Shown: positions 16,894-25,677 of the stretch, one piece after another
How the letters are laid out: each line of letters opens with the position of its first letter
Numbering within the stretch: the first letter of the stretch is position 1
From: an uncultured Bacteroidales bacterium
Lineage (GTDB): Bacteria > Bacteroidota > Bacteroidia > Bacteroidales > UBA4417
DNA: 57,319 nt
Assembly (NCBI GenBank): GCA_903946925.1
Contig: CAJAXK010000151.1
Span: 1 to 57,319 of the forward strand
Direction: 5' to 3'
Position numbers and translations under genes: made by a program
The notes under the pieces: generated by a model
Database searches by the model: none
What the model saw: only the letters and a program-made list of their open reading frames with translations
What the model was told of the DNA's origin: nothing

Positions 16894-19800
16894 ATGCAAA
16901 CAGAAATCTATAAACCCAAGAACCACATACGTATTGTAACCGCTGCTGCTTTGTTCGACGGACACGATGCCGCTATAAATATCATGCGCCGGATATTGCA
17001 AAGCACAGGTGTTGAAGTTATCCATCTCGGTCACGACCGGCAGGTTCAGGAAATTGTAGATTGTGCCATACAGGAAGATGTGCAGGCCATTGCCATTACT
17101 TCGTACCAGGGTGGGCATATGGAATATTTCAAATATATGTTCGACTTGCTGAAAGAGCAGGGTTGCAGCCATATTAAAATTTTTGGCGGCGGTGGCGGCG
17201 TCATACTTCCAAAGGAAATTGAAGAACTCCAGAATTACGGGATTACACGCATCTATTCGCCCGATGATGGCCGTCACCTTGGCTTGCAGGGAATGATAAA
17301 CGATGTGGTTGAACAGTCGGATTTCCCAACTGGCAAAAACCTTAAAGTTACCAAAGAACAGATAAAGAATCGCGATTACCACGCTATTGCCCAACTTATT
17401 TCGGCAGCCGAAAACCATCATACTGAAGTCAAAAACCTACTTTCGGAACTTAAGGAAAGCTGTGCCCAACGCACAACCCCGGTTTTGGGGATTACAGGTA
17501 CAGGTGGTGCCGGAAAATCGTCGCTTGTTGATGAATTAGTAAGGCGTTTCCTGGCCGATTTCCCCGAAAAAACCCTTGCAATTATTTCGGTTGACCCATC
17601 AAAACGCAAAACCGGCGGTGCATTGCTTGGCGATCGAATCCGCATGAATGCCATAAACACACCAAGGGTTTATATGCGTTCGCTGGCAACCCGTCAAGCT
17701 AATCTGGCTCTGTCTCGTCATATTGCCGAAGCACTTTGCATCGTTAAAAATGCAGGTTTTGATCTAATAATCCTCGAAACATCGGGCATTGGCCAATCCG
17801 ATACCGAAATTGTTGATTTTGGAGATGTAAGCATGTATGTGATGACTCCGGAATATGGCGCGGCCACACAACTCGAAAAAATCGACATGCTTGATTTTGC
17901 TGACCTCATTGCACTTAACAAATCGGATAAGCGTGGCGCACAGGATGCTTTGCGCGATGTACGCAAGCAGTTTGCACGCAACCGTATGTTATTCACAACT
18001 GATCCTGAACAACTTCCTGTATTTGCCACCATGGCATCGCAGTTTAACGATCATGGCGTAAACATGCTTTACCGCGAGTTGATCAACATACTGAATACCA
18101 AATCAAAATCGCATTTCGATTCACATTTTGTTGTAACCGACGACATGGAACAAATTGCCGGGATTATTCCTCCTCGCCGTGTTCGTTACCTCAGTGAAAT
18201 TTCCGATACGGTGCGCAATTACAATAAGTGGTCAACCGAACAAGCTTCAGTAGCCACTCGCCTTTATGGGCTTCATATTGCAATTGAAGAACTTAACAAC
18301 AACAATCAGCCACTCTCTGCTTCTCTTACCAGTGAGTTAAAGAAACTTTATAAAGAAACCCAGAAATACCTCGCCCCCGATTCGCAACACCTGCTCGACA
18401 CCTGGCAACACAGGTTGAAAGAACTAAAGAAAAATACATATACGTATCAGGTGCGGAACAAGGCAGTCAAAGTGCAAACATACACGGAGTCCATGTCACA
18501 CCTCCGTATCCCAAAAATTTCAATGCCTAAATACAACGACTGGGGCGATATATTACAATGGTGCCTCCGTGAAAATGTGCCCGGCGAATTTCCTTATGCA
18601 GCAGGATTGTATCCATTTAAGCGCGAAAACGAGGATCCAACCCGCATGTTTGCTGGCGAAGGTGGGCCTGAGCGCACCAACAAGCGCTTCCACTATGTAT
18701 CGTTGGGTATGCCTGCCAAACGGCTTTCTACCGCTTTCGATTCGGTAACACTCTATGGCGCTGACCCTGGATTACGGCCCGATATTTATGGAAAAATAGG
18801 CAATTCCGGGGTTTCGGTAGCTTGTCTGGACGATGCAAAAAAACTGTATTCAGGCTTCAATTTATGCGATCCTACTACTTCGGTTTCGATGACCATCAAC
18901 GGGCCTGCGCCAGCCATGCTAGGTTTTTTTATGAATGCCGCCATTGATCAGCAGTGCGAAATCTATATCCGACAAAACGGCCTGGAGGCAGCAACACAGG
19001 AAAAAATCGACTTCATTTATCGCAGCCGCCAATCGCAGCGACCTTCATATCAAGGCATTTTACCCGAAGGCAACAATGGGCTTGGACTGATGCTTCTTGG
19101 CATTACCGGTGATCAGGTGCTTCCAACCGAGGTTTACAATAAAATTAAAGCAGATACTATTGCCAATGTGCGCGGTACAGTGCAGGCTGATATTTTAAAA
19201 GAAGACCAAGCGCAGAACACATGCATTTTTAGCACTGATTTCGCTTTGCGGCTGATGGGCGATGTGCAGCAATACTTCATCGAGAATAATGTCCGTAATT
19301 TTTATTCGGTTTCCATTTCGGGCTACCATATTGCCGAGGCTGGTGCCAACCCAATTACCCAACTTGCGTTTACACTTGCCAATGGCTTCACGTATGTTGA
19401 GTATTATGCATCGCGCGGGATGGATATCAATAAATTTGCGCCAAACCTCTCGTTTTTCTTTTCCAACGGAATTGATCCTGAATACTCGGTATTGGGAAGG
19501 GTTGCACGCTTAATCTGGGCAAAGGCCATGAAAGGTTTGTATAAAGCCGGGCCACGCTCGCAAATGCTCAAATATCATATACAAACTTCTGGCCGCTCGC
19601 TGCATGCACAGGAAATTGATTTTAACGATATACGCACCACGCTTCAGGCACTTTATGCAGTTTACGATAATTGTAACTCACTGCATACCAATGCGTATGA
19701 TGAGGCAATTACCACCCCGACCGAAGAATCTGTTCGCCGGGCAATTGCAATTCAGATGATTATCAACAATGAACTTGGATTGACAAAAAACCAAAATCCA

Positions 19801-20271
19801 TTGCAAGGTTCATTTATTATTGAAGAACTTACCGAATTGGTCGAGGAGGCGGTTTTATCCGAATTCGACCGGATTACCGAACGTGGAGGTGTGTTGGGAG
19901 CCATGGAAACCATGTACCAGCGCGGAAAAATACAGGAAGAATCGCTTTATTACGAACACCTGAAACATAGCGGTGAATTGCCGATTATGGGCGTAAATAC
20001 TTTCCTTTCGAGCAAAGGCTCACCTACTATTATCCCCGAACAGGTAATACGTGCCACCAAAGCCGAACAGGAATACCAGATTGCCATGCTGGAACAATTG
20101 CACAAAACATGGCATTCCGAAAGCTTAGAACAAATAATCCATTTGCGCACACAAGCCCTTACCGGCGGCAATTTATTCGCCGGATTGATGGAAGCTGCCA
20201 AATATTGTTCGTTAGGCCAGATTACAAAAGCTTTGTTTGAAGTTGGAGGGCAGTATAGGAGGAATATGTAG
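16894..20271 (+). CDS. icmF: Fused isobutyryl-CoA mutase (IcmF)
   Basis: Adenosylcobalamin-dependent interconversion of isobutyryl-CoA and butyryl-CoA; related enzymes also rearrange isovaleryl-CoA and pivalyl-CoA. The ~1125-residue protein has the diagnostic three-part order: N-terminal B12-binding domain ([27 protein letters not shown]), a MeaB-like GTPase domain ([28 protein letters not shown]) and the mutase TIM barrel ([44 protein letters not shown]). The Gln in DQAQNTC sits where methylmalonyl-CoA mutase has its substrate-binding Arg, as in known IcmF; the first specificity position is Tyr (AGLYPFK), where characterised IcmF has Phe. The start at 16894 is chosen because the earlier TTG overlaps the promoter. 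It fits branched-chain acyl-CoA metabolism beside the leucine cluster. Confidence 0.93.
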   Translation: MQTEIYKPKNHIRIVTAAALFDGHDAAINIMRRILQSTGVEVIHLGHDRQVQEIVDCAIQEDVQAIAITSYQGGHMEYFKYMFDLLKEQGCSHIKIFGGGGGVILPKEIEELQNYGITRIYSPDDGRHLGLQGMINDVVEQSDFPTGKNLKVTKEQIKNRDYHAIAQLISAAENHHTEVKNLLSELKESCAQRTTPVLGITGTGGAGKSSLVDELVRRFLADFPEKTLAIISVDPSKRKTGGALLGDRIRMNAINTPRVYMRSLATRQANLALSRHIAEALCIVKNAGFDLIILETSGIGQSDTEIVDFGDVSMYVMTPEYGAATQLEKIDMLDFADLIALNKSDKRGAQDALRDVRKQFARNRMLFTTDPEQLPVFATMASQFNDHGVNMLYRELINILNTKSKSHFDSHFVVTDDMEQIAGIIPPRRVRYLSEISDTVRNYNKWSTEQASVATRLYGLHIAIEELNNNNQPLSASLTSELKKLYKETQKYLAPDSQHLLDTWQHRLKELKKNTYTYQVRNKAVKVQTYTESMSHLRIPKISMPKYNDWGDILQWCLRENVPGEFPYAAGLYPFKRENEDPTRMFAGEGGPERTNKRFHYVSLGMPAKRLSTAFDSVTLYGADPGLRPDIYGKIGNSGVSVACLDDAKKLYSGFNLCDPTTSVSMTINGPAPAMLGFFMNAAIDQQCEIYIRQNGLEAATQEKIDFIYRSRQSQRPSYQGILPEGNNGLGLMLLGITGDQVLPTEVYNKIKADTIANVRGTVQADILKEDQAQNTCIFSTDFALRLMGDVQQYFIENNVRNFYSVSISGYHIAEAGANPITQLAFTLANGFTYVEYYASRGMDINKFAPNLSFFFSNGIDPEYSVLGRVARLIWAKAMKGLYKAGPRSQMLKYHIQTSGRSLHAQEIDFNDIRTTLQALYAVYDNCNSLHTNAYDEAITTPTEESVRRAIAIQMIINNELGLTKNQNPLQGSFIIEELTELVEEAVLSEFDRITERGGVLGAMETMYQRGKIQEESLYYEHLKHSGELPIMGVNTFLSSKGSPTIIPEQVIRATKAEQEYQIAMLEQLHKTWHSESLEQIIHLRTQALTGGNLFAGLMEAAKYCSLGQITKALFEVGGQYRRNM

Positions 20272-20330
20272 GGGATGGGCGATGTCGGATGGGCGATGTC
20301 GGATGTCGAATTTGCGATGACTTCATATTA
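20272..20330 (+). repeat. GGATGGGCGATGTC tandem array after the icmF stop
   Basis: About three imperfect copies of a 15-bp unit (GGATGGGCGATGTC) start at the nucleotide after the icmF stop codon and fade before the antitoxin promoter. Confidence 0.65.
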
Positions 20331-20390
20331 TAACCCAGAAGCCAACACATTTAAATAGCGTGTTGGATTTACGATTAGGCAGAAAATTTG

Positions 20391-20398
20391 TAATTTTG
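20391..20398 (+). promoter_or_regulatory. Putative -7 box of the toxin-antitoxin pair
   Basis: TAATTTTG matches TAnnTTTG 15 nt before the antitoxin ATG at 20413, giving a very short leader. Confidence 0.5.
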
Positions 20399-20412
20399 AA
20401 AAAAACAAAACC

Positions 20413-20625
20413 ATGGAAACAATCAGTATAGAAATATTAAATCCAAAAGCAAGGCAATTGTTGCAAGATTTGGCTGATTTGAAATTGATTACCATTAAAC
20501 CCAAACCGACATTTAAAAACGTACTTGAAAAATTGCGACAGGATTCAGAACAGGTACCATCACTTGAGGAAATCACGTTGGAAGTTAAAGAGGTTAGGCA
20601 AGCAAGAAATGCAAAAAAAGCATAG
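20413..20625 (+). CDS. Antitoxin component of a PIN-toxin pair
   Basis: A 70-residue acidic/basic helical protein (starts METISIEILNPKARQLLQDL) typical of antitoxins placed directly ahead of PIN-domain toxins. The N-terminal strand plus helix (IEILNPKARQLL) would support dimerisation and DNA binding, and the C-terminal helix (EEITLEVKEVRQARNAKK) would wrap the toxin. Its end overlaps the toxin start by 17 nt, so both are translated from one message, and a -7 box lies just upstream. The family name is not certain. Confidence 0.7.
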   Translation: METISIEILNPKARQLLQDLADLKLITIKPKPTFKNVLEKLRQDSEQVPSLEEITLEVKEVRQARNAKKA

Positions 20626-21016
20626 GATAATTATAGATACCAATATTTGGATTCACTTTCTGATAACCAAGCAATTTGCTTTTCTTGATGGGTTGTTAGA
20701 GAATGGGAAAGTCCGTCTAATTTTTAGCGAGGAACTATTATCTGAATTTATCGATGTTGTAAAACGGCCTAAACTTAGAAAGTATTTTTCAGACGATGAT
20801 CTGACAATGTTATTGGAATTAATCGAACATTATGCTGATTTTATCTCAATTAATTCAAATGTAAAAGTTTGCCGCGATGAAAATGACAATTTCTTGTTAT
20901 CACTTGCCAAGGATAGTTCGGCCAATTATTTGATTACAGGCGACAATGATTTGCTGGTTCTCAACCAATTTGAGAAAACCCGGATTATTACGATTGCTGA
21001 ATATAAATTGATTTAA
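20609..21016 (+). CDS. PIN-domain ribonuclease toxin
   Basis: A 135-residue PIN-domain protein of the 'putative toxin component, PIN family' type, expected to cleave RNA with a Mg-bound acidic cluster. Acidic residues are visible in order: Asp in RIIIDTNIWI (strand 1), Glu in SEELLSEF, Asp in CRDENDNFLL and Asp in ITGDNDLLVL. The start ATG at 20609 gives the strand-1 Asp near residue 9-10, as usual; an in-frame upstream start (20525) would add a basic extension inside the antitoxin gene and is rejected. It is translationally coupled to the antitoxin. The pair borders the four-gene cassette at 21587, fitting a small defence island. Confidence 0.85.
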   Translation: MQKKHRIIIDTNIWIHFLITKQFAFLDGLLENGKVRLIFSEELLSEFIDVVKRPKLRKYFSDDDLTMLLELIEHYADFISINSNVKVCRDENDNFLLSLAKDSSANYLITGDNDLLVLNQFEKTRIITIAEYKLI

Positions 21017-21068
21017 TTCTGTTTTATCTGAAGTTTCAGCGAAATTCTTCAACAAAATACTAAATATT

Positions 21069-21218
21069 GAGTCTGCTTCGAAAACCCTTAAAAAATGAAA
21101 ACCACGGAGGCCCCGAGGACACAGAGGCACACAGAGTGTTGTTAATCAACACTTTAAATTTTGTGAAACTTAGAGGTTTTGTGCCTTTGCGGCAAAAAAG
21201 GCTTGTCGGAGTGGACTC
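21069..21218 (-). mobile_element. MITE-like element, copy C (inverted, shortened)
   Basis: Reverse orientation relative to copies A and B: GAGTCTGCTTC then GAAAACC...GAAAACCACGGAGG at the left, CGGCAAAAAAGGC then GGAGTGGACTC (21208-21218) at the right. It is about 50 nt shorter than the other two. The left terminal repeat is degenerate and no clear target duplication remains. It lies between the toxin and the cassette promoter. Confidence 0.55.
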
Positions 21219-21376
21219 TATATTATTCCATTCGGCAGAATATTCAGGCGCTTTTCGCGGTAGCGTAGAATACAGGAGGTAAATGTGAGATTCGGCTTGG
21301 CTTCAGATTTACTATATGATACAATAATATTAGATGCTTATCCAAAGTACGACACATTAACTACAATTTTTTATTC

Positions 21377-21384
21377 TACATTTG
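21377..21384 (+). promoter_or_regulatory. Putative -7 box of the four-gene cassette
   Basis: TACATTTG matches TAnnTTTG. The first cassette ATG is at 21587, so the leader would be almost 200 nt, unusually long here. It contains two tiny ORFs: 21399-21443 (14 codons) and 21448-21525 (25 codons). CAAAGTACGACACATT about 30 nt upstream resembles the sequence at 7198-7208 near the AraC gene. Confidence 0.45.
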
Positions 21385-21586
21385 TGCAATAGAGAAAAAT
21401 GGCTTGTGATAGTGGTAAATTGATTATTACATCAAAAAAGTAATGTTATGATTATACCAAATGTCAGTAGAAAAGAAGGGATGTGGATTTATCAAGATAT
21501 ACAACAGCTTACAAGTTTTGATTAATTGATTTGTAAAACAGTTAAACATAAACAAGGAACTAACTAAGTGCAATTATTGAAAAATA

Positions 21587-23914
21587 ATGGATGAACAAAG
21601 CATCAGAAATGAATTAGTTAAAACGCTTGCAGATGAGCCCAAAAACTATAGCAGGATATTGGAACTTTCTAATATCCTAGCAAATTATGATGAAACAAAT
21701 ATTCGTTTTTCAGTAGATGCAGGCGTAATTGATCGATTAGGAAACGAACTGGTTGCCCGGCAAGAAACTGCTGTTTCTGAGTTAGTTAAAAACGCTTATG
21801 ATGCTGATACCGTTGAACTGAACCTTACTTTCATAAACTCAAACGATATTGGAGGGAGACTCATTATTGCTGATGATGGAGAAGGGATGAATAGAGACCA
21901 ATTGATTAATGGTTTCATGAGGATTTCTTCAACAGATAAAATTCATAATCCTTATTCAGAGATTTATAACAGAAAAAGGGCTGGACAAAAAGGAATAGGT
22001 CGTTTCGCTGTTCAGCGTTTGGGTGATAAACTAACTATCATTACGCAAACGACTATAGGTGAAGAAGCATTAAAGTTAACGATCGAATGGGACAAATATA
22101 CTGTTAACAACGAACTTCACAATATTACCAATGTTTTAGAAACTTTTCCCAAAAAAAGGCAAAAAGGAACTACCCTAATTATTGATGGACTTAGAGATAA
22201 ATGGACTGAAGCAGCAATAAAACGAATATATAGGTATGTTTCAGATATTTTGCAACCATTTCCACTATGTAAAAATGAGGAAGGAAATAAAGATTTATTA
22301 CCAAATGATACAATTAATGATCCGGGATTTAAGCCTGTCTTTTATATTTTACTAGATGGGAAACCTAGAAAAAGAGTTGGGGATGAACGGTTGATGATTT
22401 ATAATCACGCAACTGCTGTTATTGATGGAAGCATAGATATAGAAGGTAACGGAAAATTTTCAATTGAAAGTTCGAAATTGGACTTTTCCTTCGAGGATAT
22501 AATTGGAAGCAATCCTGATAATAATCTAGCAAAATTTGATAAACTCAAATCAGTCAATTTTAGAGCATATTACTACATTTATCAAAGTAATTTGATACCT
22601 AAAACACAAGAATCTGCTATTCGAAAGTTAGCCAATATTGCCGGTGGGATAAGATTATATAGAAATGGGTTTCGAGTTCTTCCATATGGAGAACCTGGAG
22701 ATGATTGGCTTTCTTTAGATTTATCAACAAGGAGAAGAAGTCTGCTTCCTGTACATGCAAATCTCAATTTTTTTGGATTCGTTGAAATTAATGATTCAAG
22801 TGGAGATTTTGAAGAAACATCTAGTCGAGAGGGGGTTATGGAGAATGAATCATTTATTCAACTTCAAAATTTTGTATACAGAACTATTGCAACAGCAGTA
22901 GTCAAAATAGCGGAGCTTAGAAATATAAAAATTGCTTCAGGTCAAAAACAAGATGAAGATGGGAATTGGGAGAAAATGGAGTTTCGAATAAAGAATATTG
23001 CATATTCATTAGATGAATTAGACAAGGCATTAGAGAATGATGAGGGGAATATAATTGCTAAAGCGAATAGAAAGAAAAAAATTAAAGAGTTAAAAAAAGA
23101 AATTGAAGAAGTAGCTAAACTACAAAAAGAAGAACATACAAAAATGTTTAAAGAGCGCTCAATGCTCAGAGTTTTAAGCAGTGTTGGATTAACAGTCGGC
23201 CAATTTGTTCATGAAATAAAATATTATTTAGACAATATACAAAGTGACATAAAGGTCTTGTTAAATGGACTTGTTAGTGAGTTAGATGCATTACAAAGAT
23301 TAAATATTTTGGATGGAAATTTTGCTGTTTTTCAAACATATATGTCATATTTTGACAATGTGATTTCACAGAACATTATTAAAGAATTAAAACCAATTGA
23401 ATTAAGGACTGTTGTAAGGCCTTTTATATATTCACTTAAAAGTGACGCTATTAAGTCGGGTATAGTATTTACTGAACCAGATTTTAACGGATTTGGGCTT
23501 TATACAAAACCAATGCATCCTTCAGAATGGTCTTCAATTCTATTTAACTTTTATACAAACTCAAAAAAAGCTATAAAAAGAATATCAAATGAAGGATTAA
23601 TTAATATAGAATGTGGTGCAGAAAACAATTTTGTATACTTAGAGTTTTCTGATACAGGAGATGGAATTTCAAAAGAAAATGAGGAAGAGATATTTGTCGA
23701 ATTTTATACAACTACTTCTCAACCTAAACTATCGGATTTCGACGAAAACAAACAAATTTCTGGAACAGGGTTAGGACTAAAAATAGTCCAAGATATTGTT
23801 AAAAGTTATAAAGGCAATATCAGAGTTGTTTCACCAAAAGCAAATTATTCGACCTGTATCAGAGTTGAAATTCCAAAAGCTAACGATAAAGAACTAGAAG
23901 AATATGCCATATAA
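21587..23914 (+). CDS. Tandem GHKL ATPase / histidine kinase, putative defence sensor
   Basis: A 775-residue protein with two ATP-binding Bergerat folds. Residues ~35-220 form an Hsp90/MORC-type GHKL ATPase (N-box SELVKNAYDAD 64-74, DDGEGM 96-101, GQKGIGRFA 133-141), then a transducer-like region to ~450 (FFGFVEI, EETSSREGV). A charged coiled coil spans ~465-525. The C-terminus is a histidine-kinase core: a DHp-like helix with VHEIKYYLDN (His542 as candidate phospho-acceptor) and a HATPase with NSKKAI, DTGDGI and GTGLGLKIVQDIV (727-739). No membrane segment or sensory PAS/TPR domain is seen, so the Hsp90-like half may be the sensor. The stop overlaps the next start by 11 nt. It is visibly more A/T-rich than its metabolic neighbours, suggesting acquisition. 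Confidence 0.8.
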   Translation: MDEQSIRNELVKTLADEPKNYSRILELSNILANYDETNIRFSVDAGVIDRLGNELVARQETAVSELVKNAYDADTVELNLTFINSNDIGGRLIIADDGEGMNRDQLINGFMRISSTDKIHNPYSEIYNRKRAGQKGIGRFAVQRLGDKLTIITQTTIGEEALKLTIEWDKYTVNNELHNITNVLETFPKKRQKGTTLIIDGLRDKWTEAAIKRIYRYVSDILQPFPLCKNEEGNKDLLPNDTINDPGFKPVFYILLDGKPRKRVGDERLMIYNHATAVIDGSIDIEGNGKFSIESSKLDFSFEDIIGSNPDNNLAKFDKLKSVNFRAYYYIYQSNLIPKTQESAIRKLANIAGGIRLYRNGFRVLPYGEPGDDWLSLDLSTRRRSLLPVHANLNFFGFVEINDSSGDFEETSSREGVMENESFIQLQNFVYRTIATAVVKIAELRNIKIASGQKQDEDGNWEKMEFRIKNIAYSLDELDKALENDEGNIIAKANRKKKIKELKKEIEEVAKLQKEEHTKMFKERSMLRVLSSVGLTVGQFVHEIKYYLDNIQSDIKVLLNGLVSELDALQRLNILDGNFAVFQTYMSYFDNVISQNIIKELKPIELRTVVRPFIYSLKSDAIKSGIVFTEPDFNGFGLYTKPMHPSEWSSILFNFYTNSKKAIKRISNEGLINIECGAENNFVYLEFSDTGDGISKENEEEIFVEFYTTTSQPKLSDFDENKQISGTGLGLKIVQDIVKSYKGNIRVVSPKANYSTCIRVEIPKANDKELEEYAI

Positions 23915-24980
23915 AATCTTGTACATAGAAGATCAATTCGCAAAATCTATAATGAATGATCTAGAAATTCAAGGATATGAAGTCAAAACAGACAATTCTG
24001 AGGACCTTAATATACTGTTAGATAAAGTAAATGAAGGATTTGATGCCTATCTATTTGATTTTAGATTGACAGCAAATAAAGGGAGATTAGACGCACCCTC
24101 TATTGCACAAGCAATGAGAACAAAAGGCAAAAACTATAAAGAATCCCCCATATTTTTAATTTCTGATGAAGGAAAACTTAAAGAGTTTAATAAAGATTTA
24201 AGCAGTCAGGATTTATTCGACTTTGCAGTTTCTAAGACAAATTTCAGAAAGGATATAGAAAAATATTCAAAAAGAATAAATTCCTTTATTAGCGCCTATA
24301 AAGAAATAAAAGAAAATAAATTTCAAATGAATAAGATTTTAGGATTATCAAGTTCTGAAATTGAAAAGCTTATTGATTATCGACTTCTTGAGATAACAAA
24401 AAATGAAAAGATAAAAAATGATGTTTTTGCTTATTGCAGATTTTTAAATATAACATTAATTAGAGGAATAGGACCGCTTATTGGAGAGGAAATACTATCT
24501 GCAAGACTCGGTGTGAAAAAAGAATCAAATGACTGGCCTACTTTACTTGAAATTTTAAAGGATTATCGTTATAAAGGAATATTATCAGATGTTTATTCTC
24601 GCTGGTGGATGCAATTAGTTTTAGATTGGTGGAATAAAGAGTTTCAAGGAGAGTCATTGAGAAGAAACAATTCATTGGAAAGAGTAACTCTTCTAAAAAA
24701 TAAGTTCAATTTAGATTTACAGCCAATCGATCCTATTGAATATGCCGTTAGTAGCAATTTTTGGACAATATGTAAGGATTCTAAAAATGCCCTCGATCCT
24801 ATTGATGGATATATTATTAACAGCAGAGTTATTGAACCTTGGCATGAATTGGAATATCTATCATTAAAATCAGCATTAGAACATACAAAGAGCAGAGATT
24901 TCCTATCTCCAAATGACAAGGCAGAAATCAGAAAAATAGAGAAAGATTTAAGAATAAAAAAGAAAGATGGCACCCTTTAA
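23904..24980 (+). CDS. Response regulator receiver protein with unknown effector domain
   Basis: A 358-residue cytoplasmic protein. Residues 1-130 are a receiver domain with a complete active site: acidic pair Glu9-Asp10 (LYIEDQF), phospho-acceptor Asp52 (YLFDFRL), Ser87 (FLISDEG) and Lys111 (VSKTNF). The remaining ~220 residues match no output domain I know; there is no helix-turn-helix. The region is helical, with GIGPLIGEEILSARLG and a Trp-rich YSRWWMQLVLDWW around residues 225-245. The cognate kinase is almost certainly the protein encoded just upstream (11-nt overlap), and the next gene overlaps by 14 nt. Phosphorylation may switch the C-terminal domain or its interaction with the other cassette products. 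This is inference. Confidence 0.75.
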   Translation: MPYKILYIEDQFAKSIMNDLEIQGYEVKTDNSEDLNILLDKVNEGFDAYLFDFRLTANKGRLDAPSIAQAMRTKGKNYKESPIFLISDEGKLKEFNKDLSSQDLFDFAVSKTNFRKDIEKYSKRINSFISAYKEIKENKFQMNKILGLSSSEIEKLIDYRLLEITKNEKIKNDVFAYCRFLNITLIRGIGPLIGEEILSARLGVKKESNDWPTLLEILKDYRYKGILSDVYSRWWMQLVLDWWNKEFQGESLRRNNSLERVTLLKNKFNLDLQPIDPIEYAVSSNFWTICKDSKNALDPIDGYIINSRVIEPWHELEYLSLKSALEHTKSRDFLSPNDKAEIRKIEKDLRIKKKDGTL

Positions 24981-25677
24981 GCATACAACAATCATTGCAG
25001 ATTTGAGAGAGCTAATTCGCTTGTTGAAATTTCATAAGTTTGATTCTGATAAAATTATGGAATTTCATAATTTAGAACGATTAGTAGGTGACAGTAGAAA
25101 CGGATCTAATCATAACTATAATATTGAAGATATTGTTTTTTATTCTTCTAATTCAGGTATGAAATCAAATCCATTTGTAAAAGCTATTTCGATTTTCCTT
25201 AAATCAAATTATAGATTAGTTGAGGTTCTCTCGATTAAAGATGACATGTTCTTGGAGTATACTCTTGAGATATTTATCAAGGGTTATAAAGATAAAACGA
25301 AAGTAGATGATTTTAGCTTTTTCTCTTGGCATCTCGATAGAGAATTAAATACTGATGGAGATTATATTCATCCTTATTATCATTTTCATGCTGGGGGAAG
25401 ACATGTTGGGGATAAAAATCCAGGTGATTTATTGATGATAAGCTCGCCAAGAATTCCTCACCCTCCTATGGATATATTATTATCAATACATTTTATCATT
25501 CTTAATTTCTTAAATTCTGGTGATTTTAAAAATAAGACAGCTATTTTACATGATGATGATTATATATCAATCATTCAGCGGGCTCAACAAAGATTGTTAG
25601 ACCCTTATTTTTTTACTTTTAATAAGGTTTTACATAATGATTACTCGCGTCATAATCTTTTTCCGCTATATATATGA
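24967..25677 (+). CDS. His-rich protein of unknown function in the cassette
   Basis: A 236-residue protein not assignable to a family by eye. The C-terminal half has a striking cluster: SWHLDRE (His122, Asp124), IHPYYHFHAGGRH (His135, His139, His141, His146), GDLLMISSPRIPHPPMD (Asp154, Arg162, His165, Asp169), then a hydrophobic helix ILLSIHFIILNFL. Grouped His/Asp/Arg residues in a compact region suggest a metal-dependent or nucleotide-cleaving active site, but none of the standard nuclease motifs is exact. The gene overlaps its neighbours on both sides (14 nt upstream, ATGA-type 4-nt overlap with the methyltransferase), so it is a fixed part of the cassette. It is the best effector candidate because the methyltransferase has no nuclease domain. 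Confidence 0.6.
   Translation: MAPFKHTTIIADLRELIRLLKFHKFDSDKIMEFHNLERLVGDSRNGSNHNYNIEDIVFYSSNSGMKSNPFVKAISIFLKSNYRLVEVLSIKDDMFLEYTLEIFIKGYKDKTKVDDFSFFSWHLDRELNTDGDYIHPYYHFHAGGRHVGDKNPGDLLMISSPRIPHPPMDILLSIHFIILNFLNSGDFKNKTAILHDDDYISIIQRAQQRLLDPYFFTFNKVLHNDYSRHNLFPLYI

Noticed and set aside
21587-24980. Detocs defence system
   Set aside because: Detocs uses a TPR-sensor kinase and a nucleoside phosphorylase-type effector; neither is seen.
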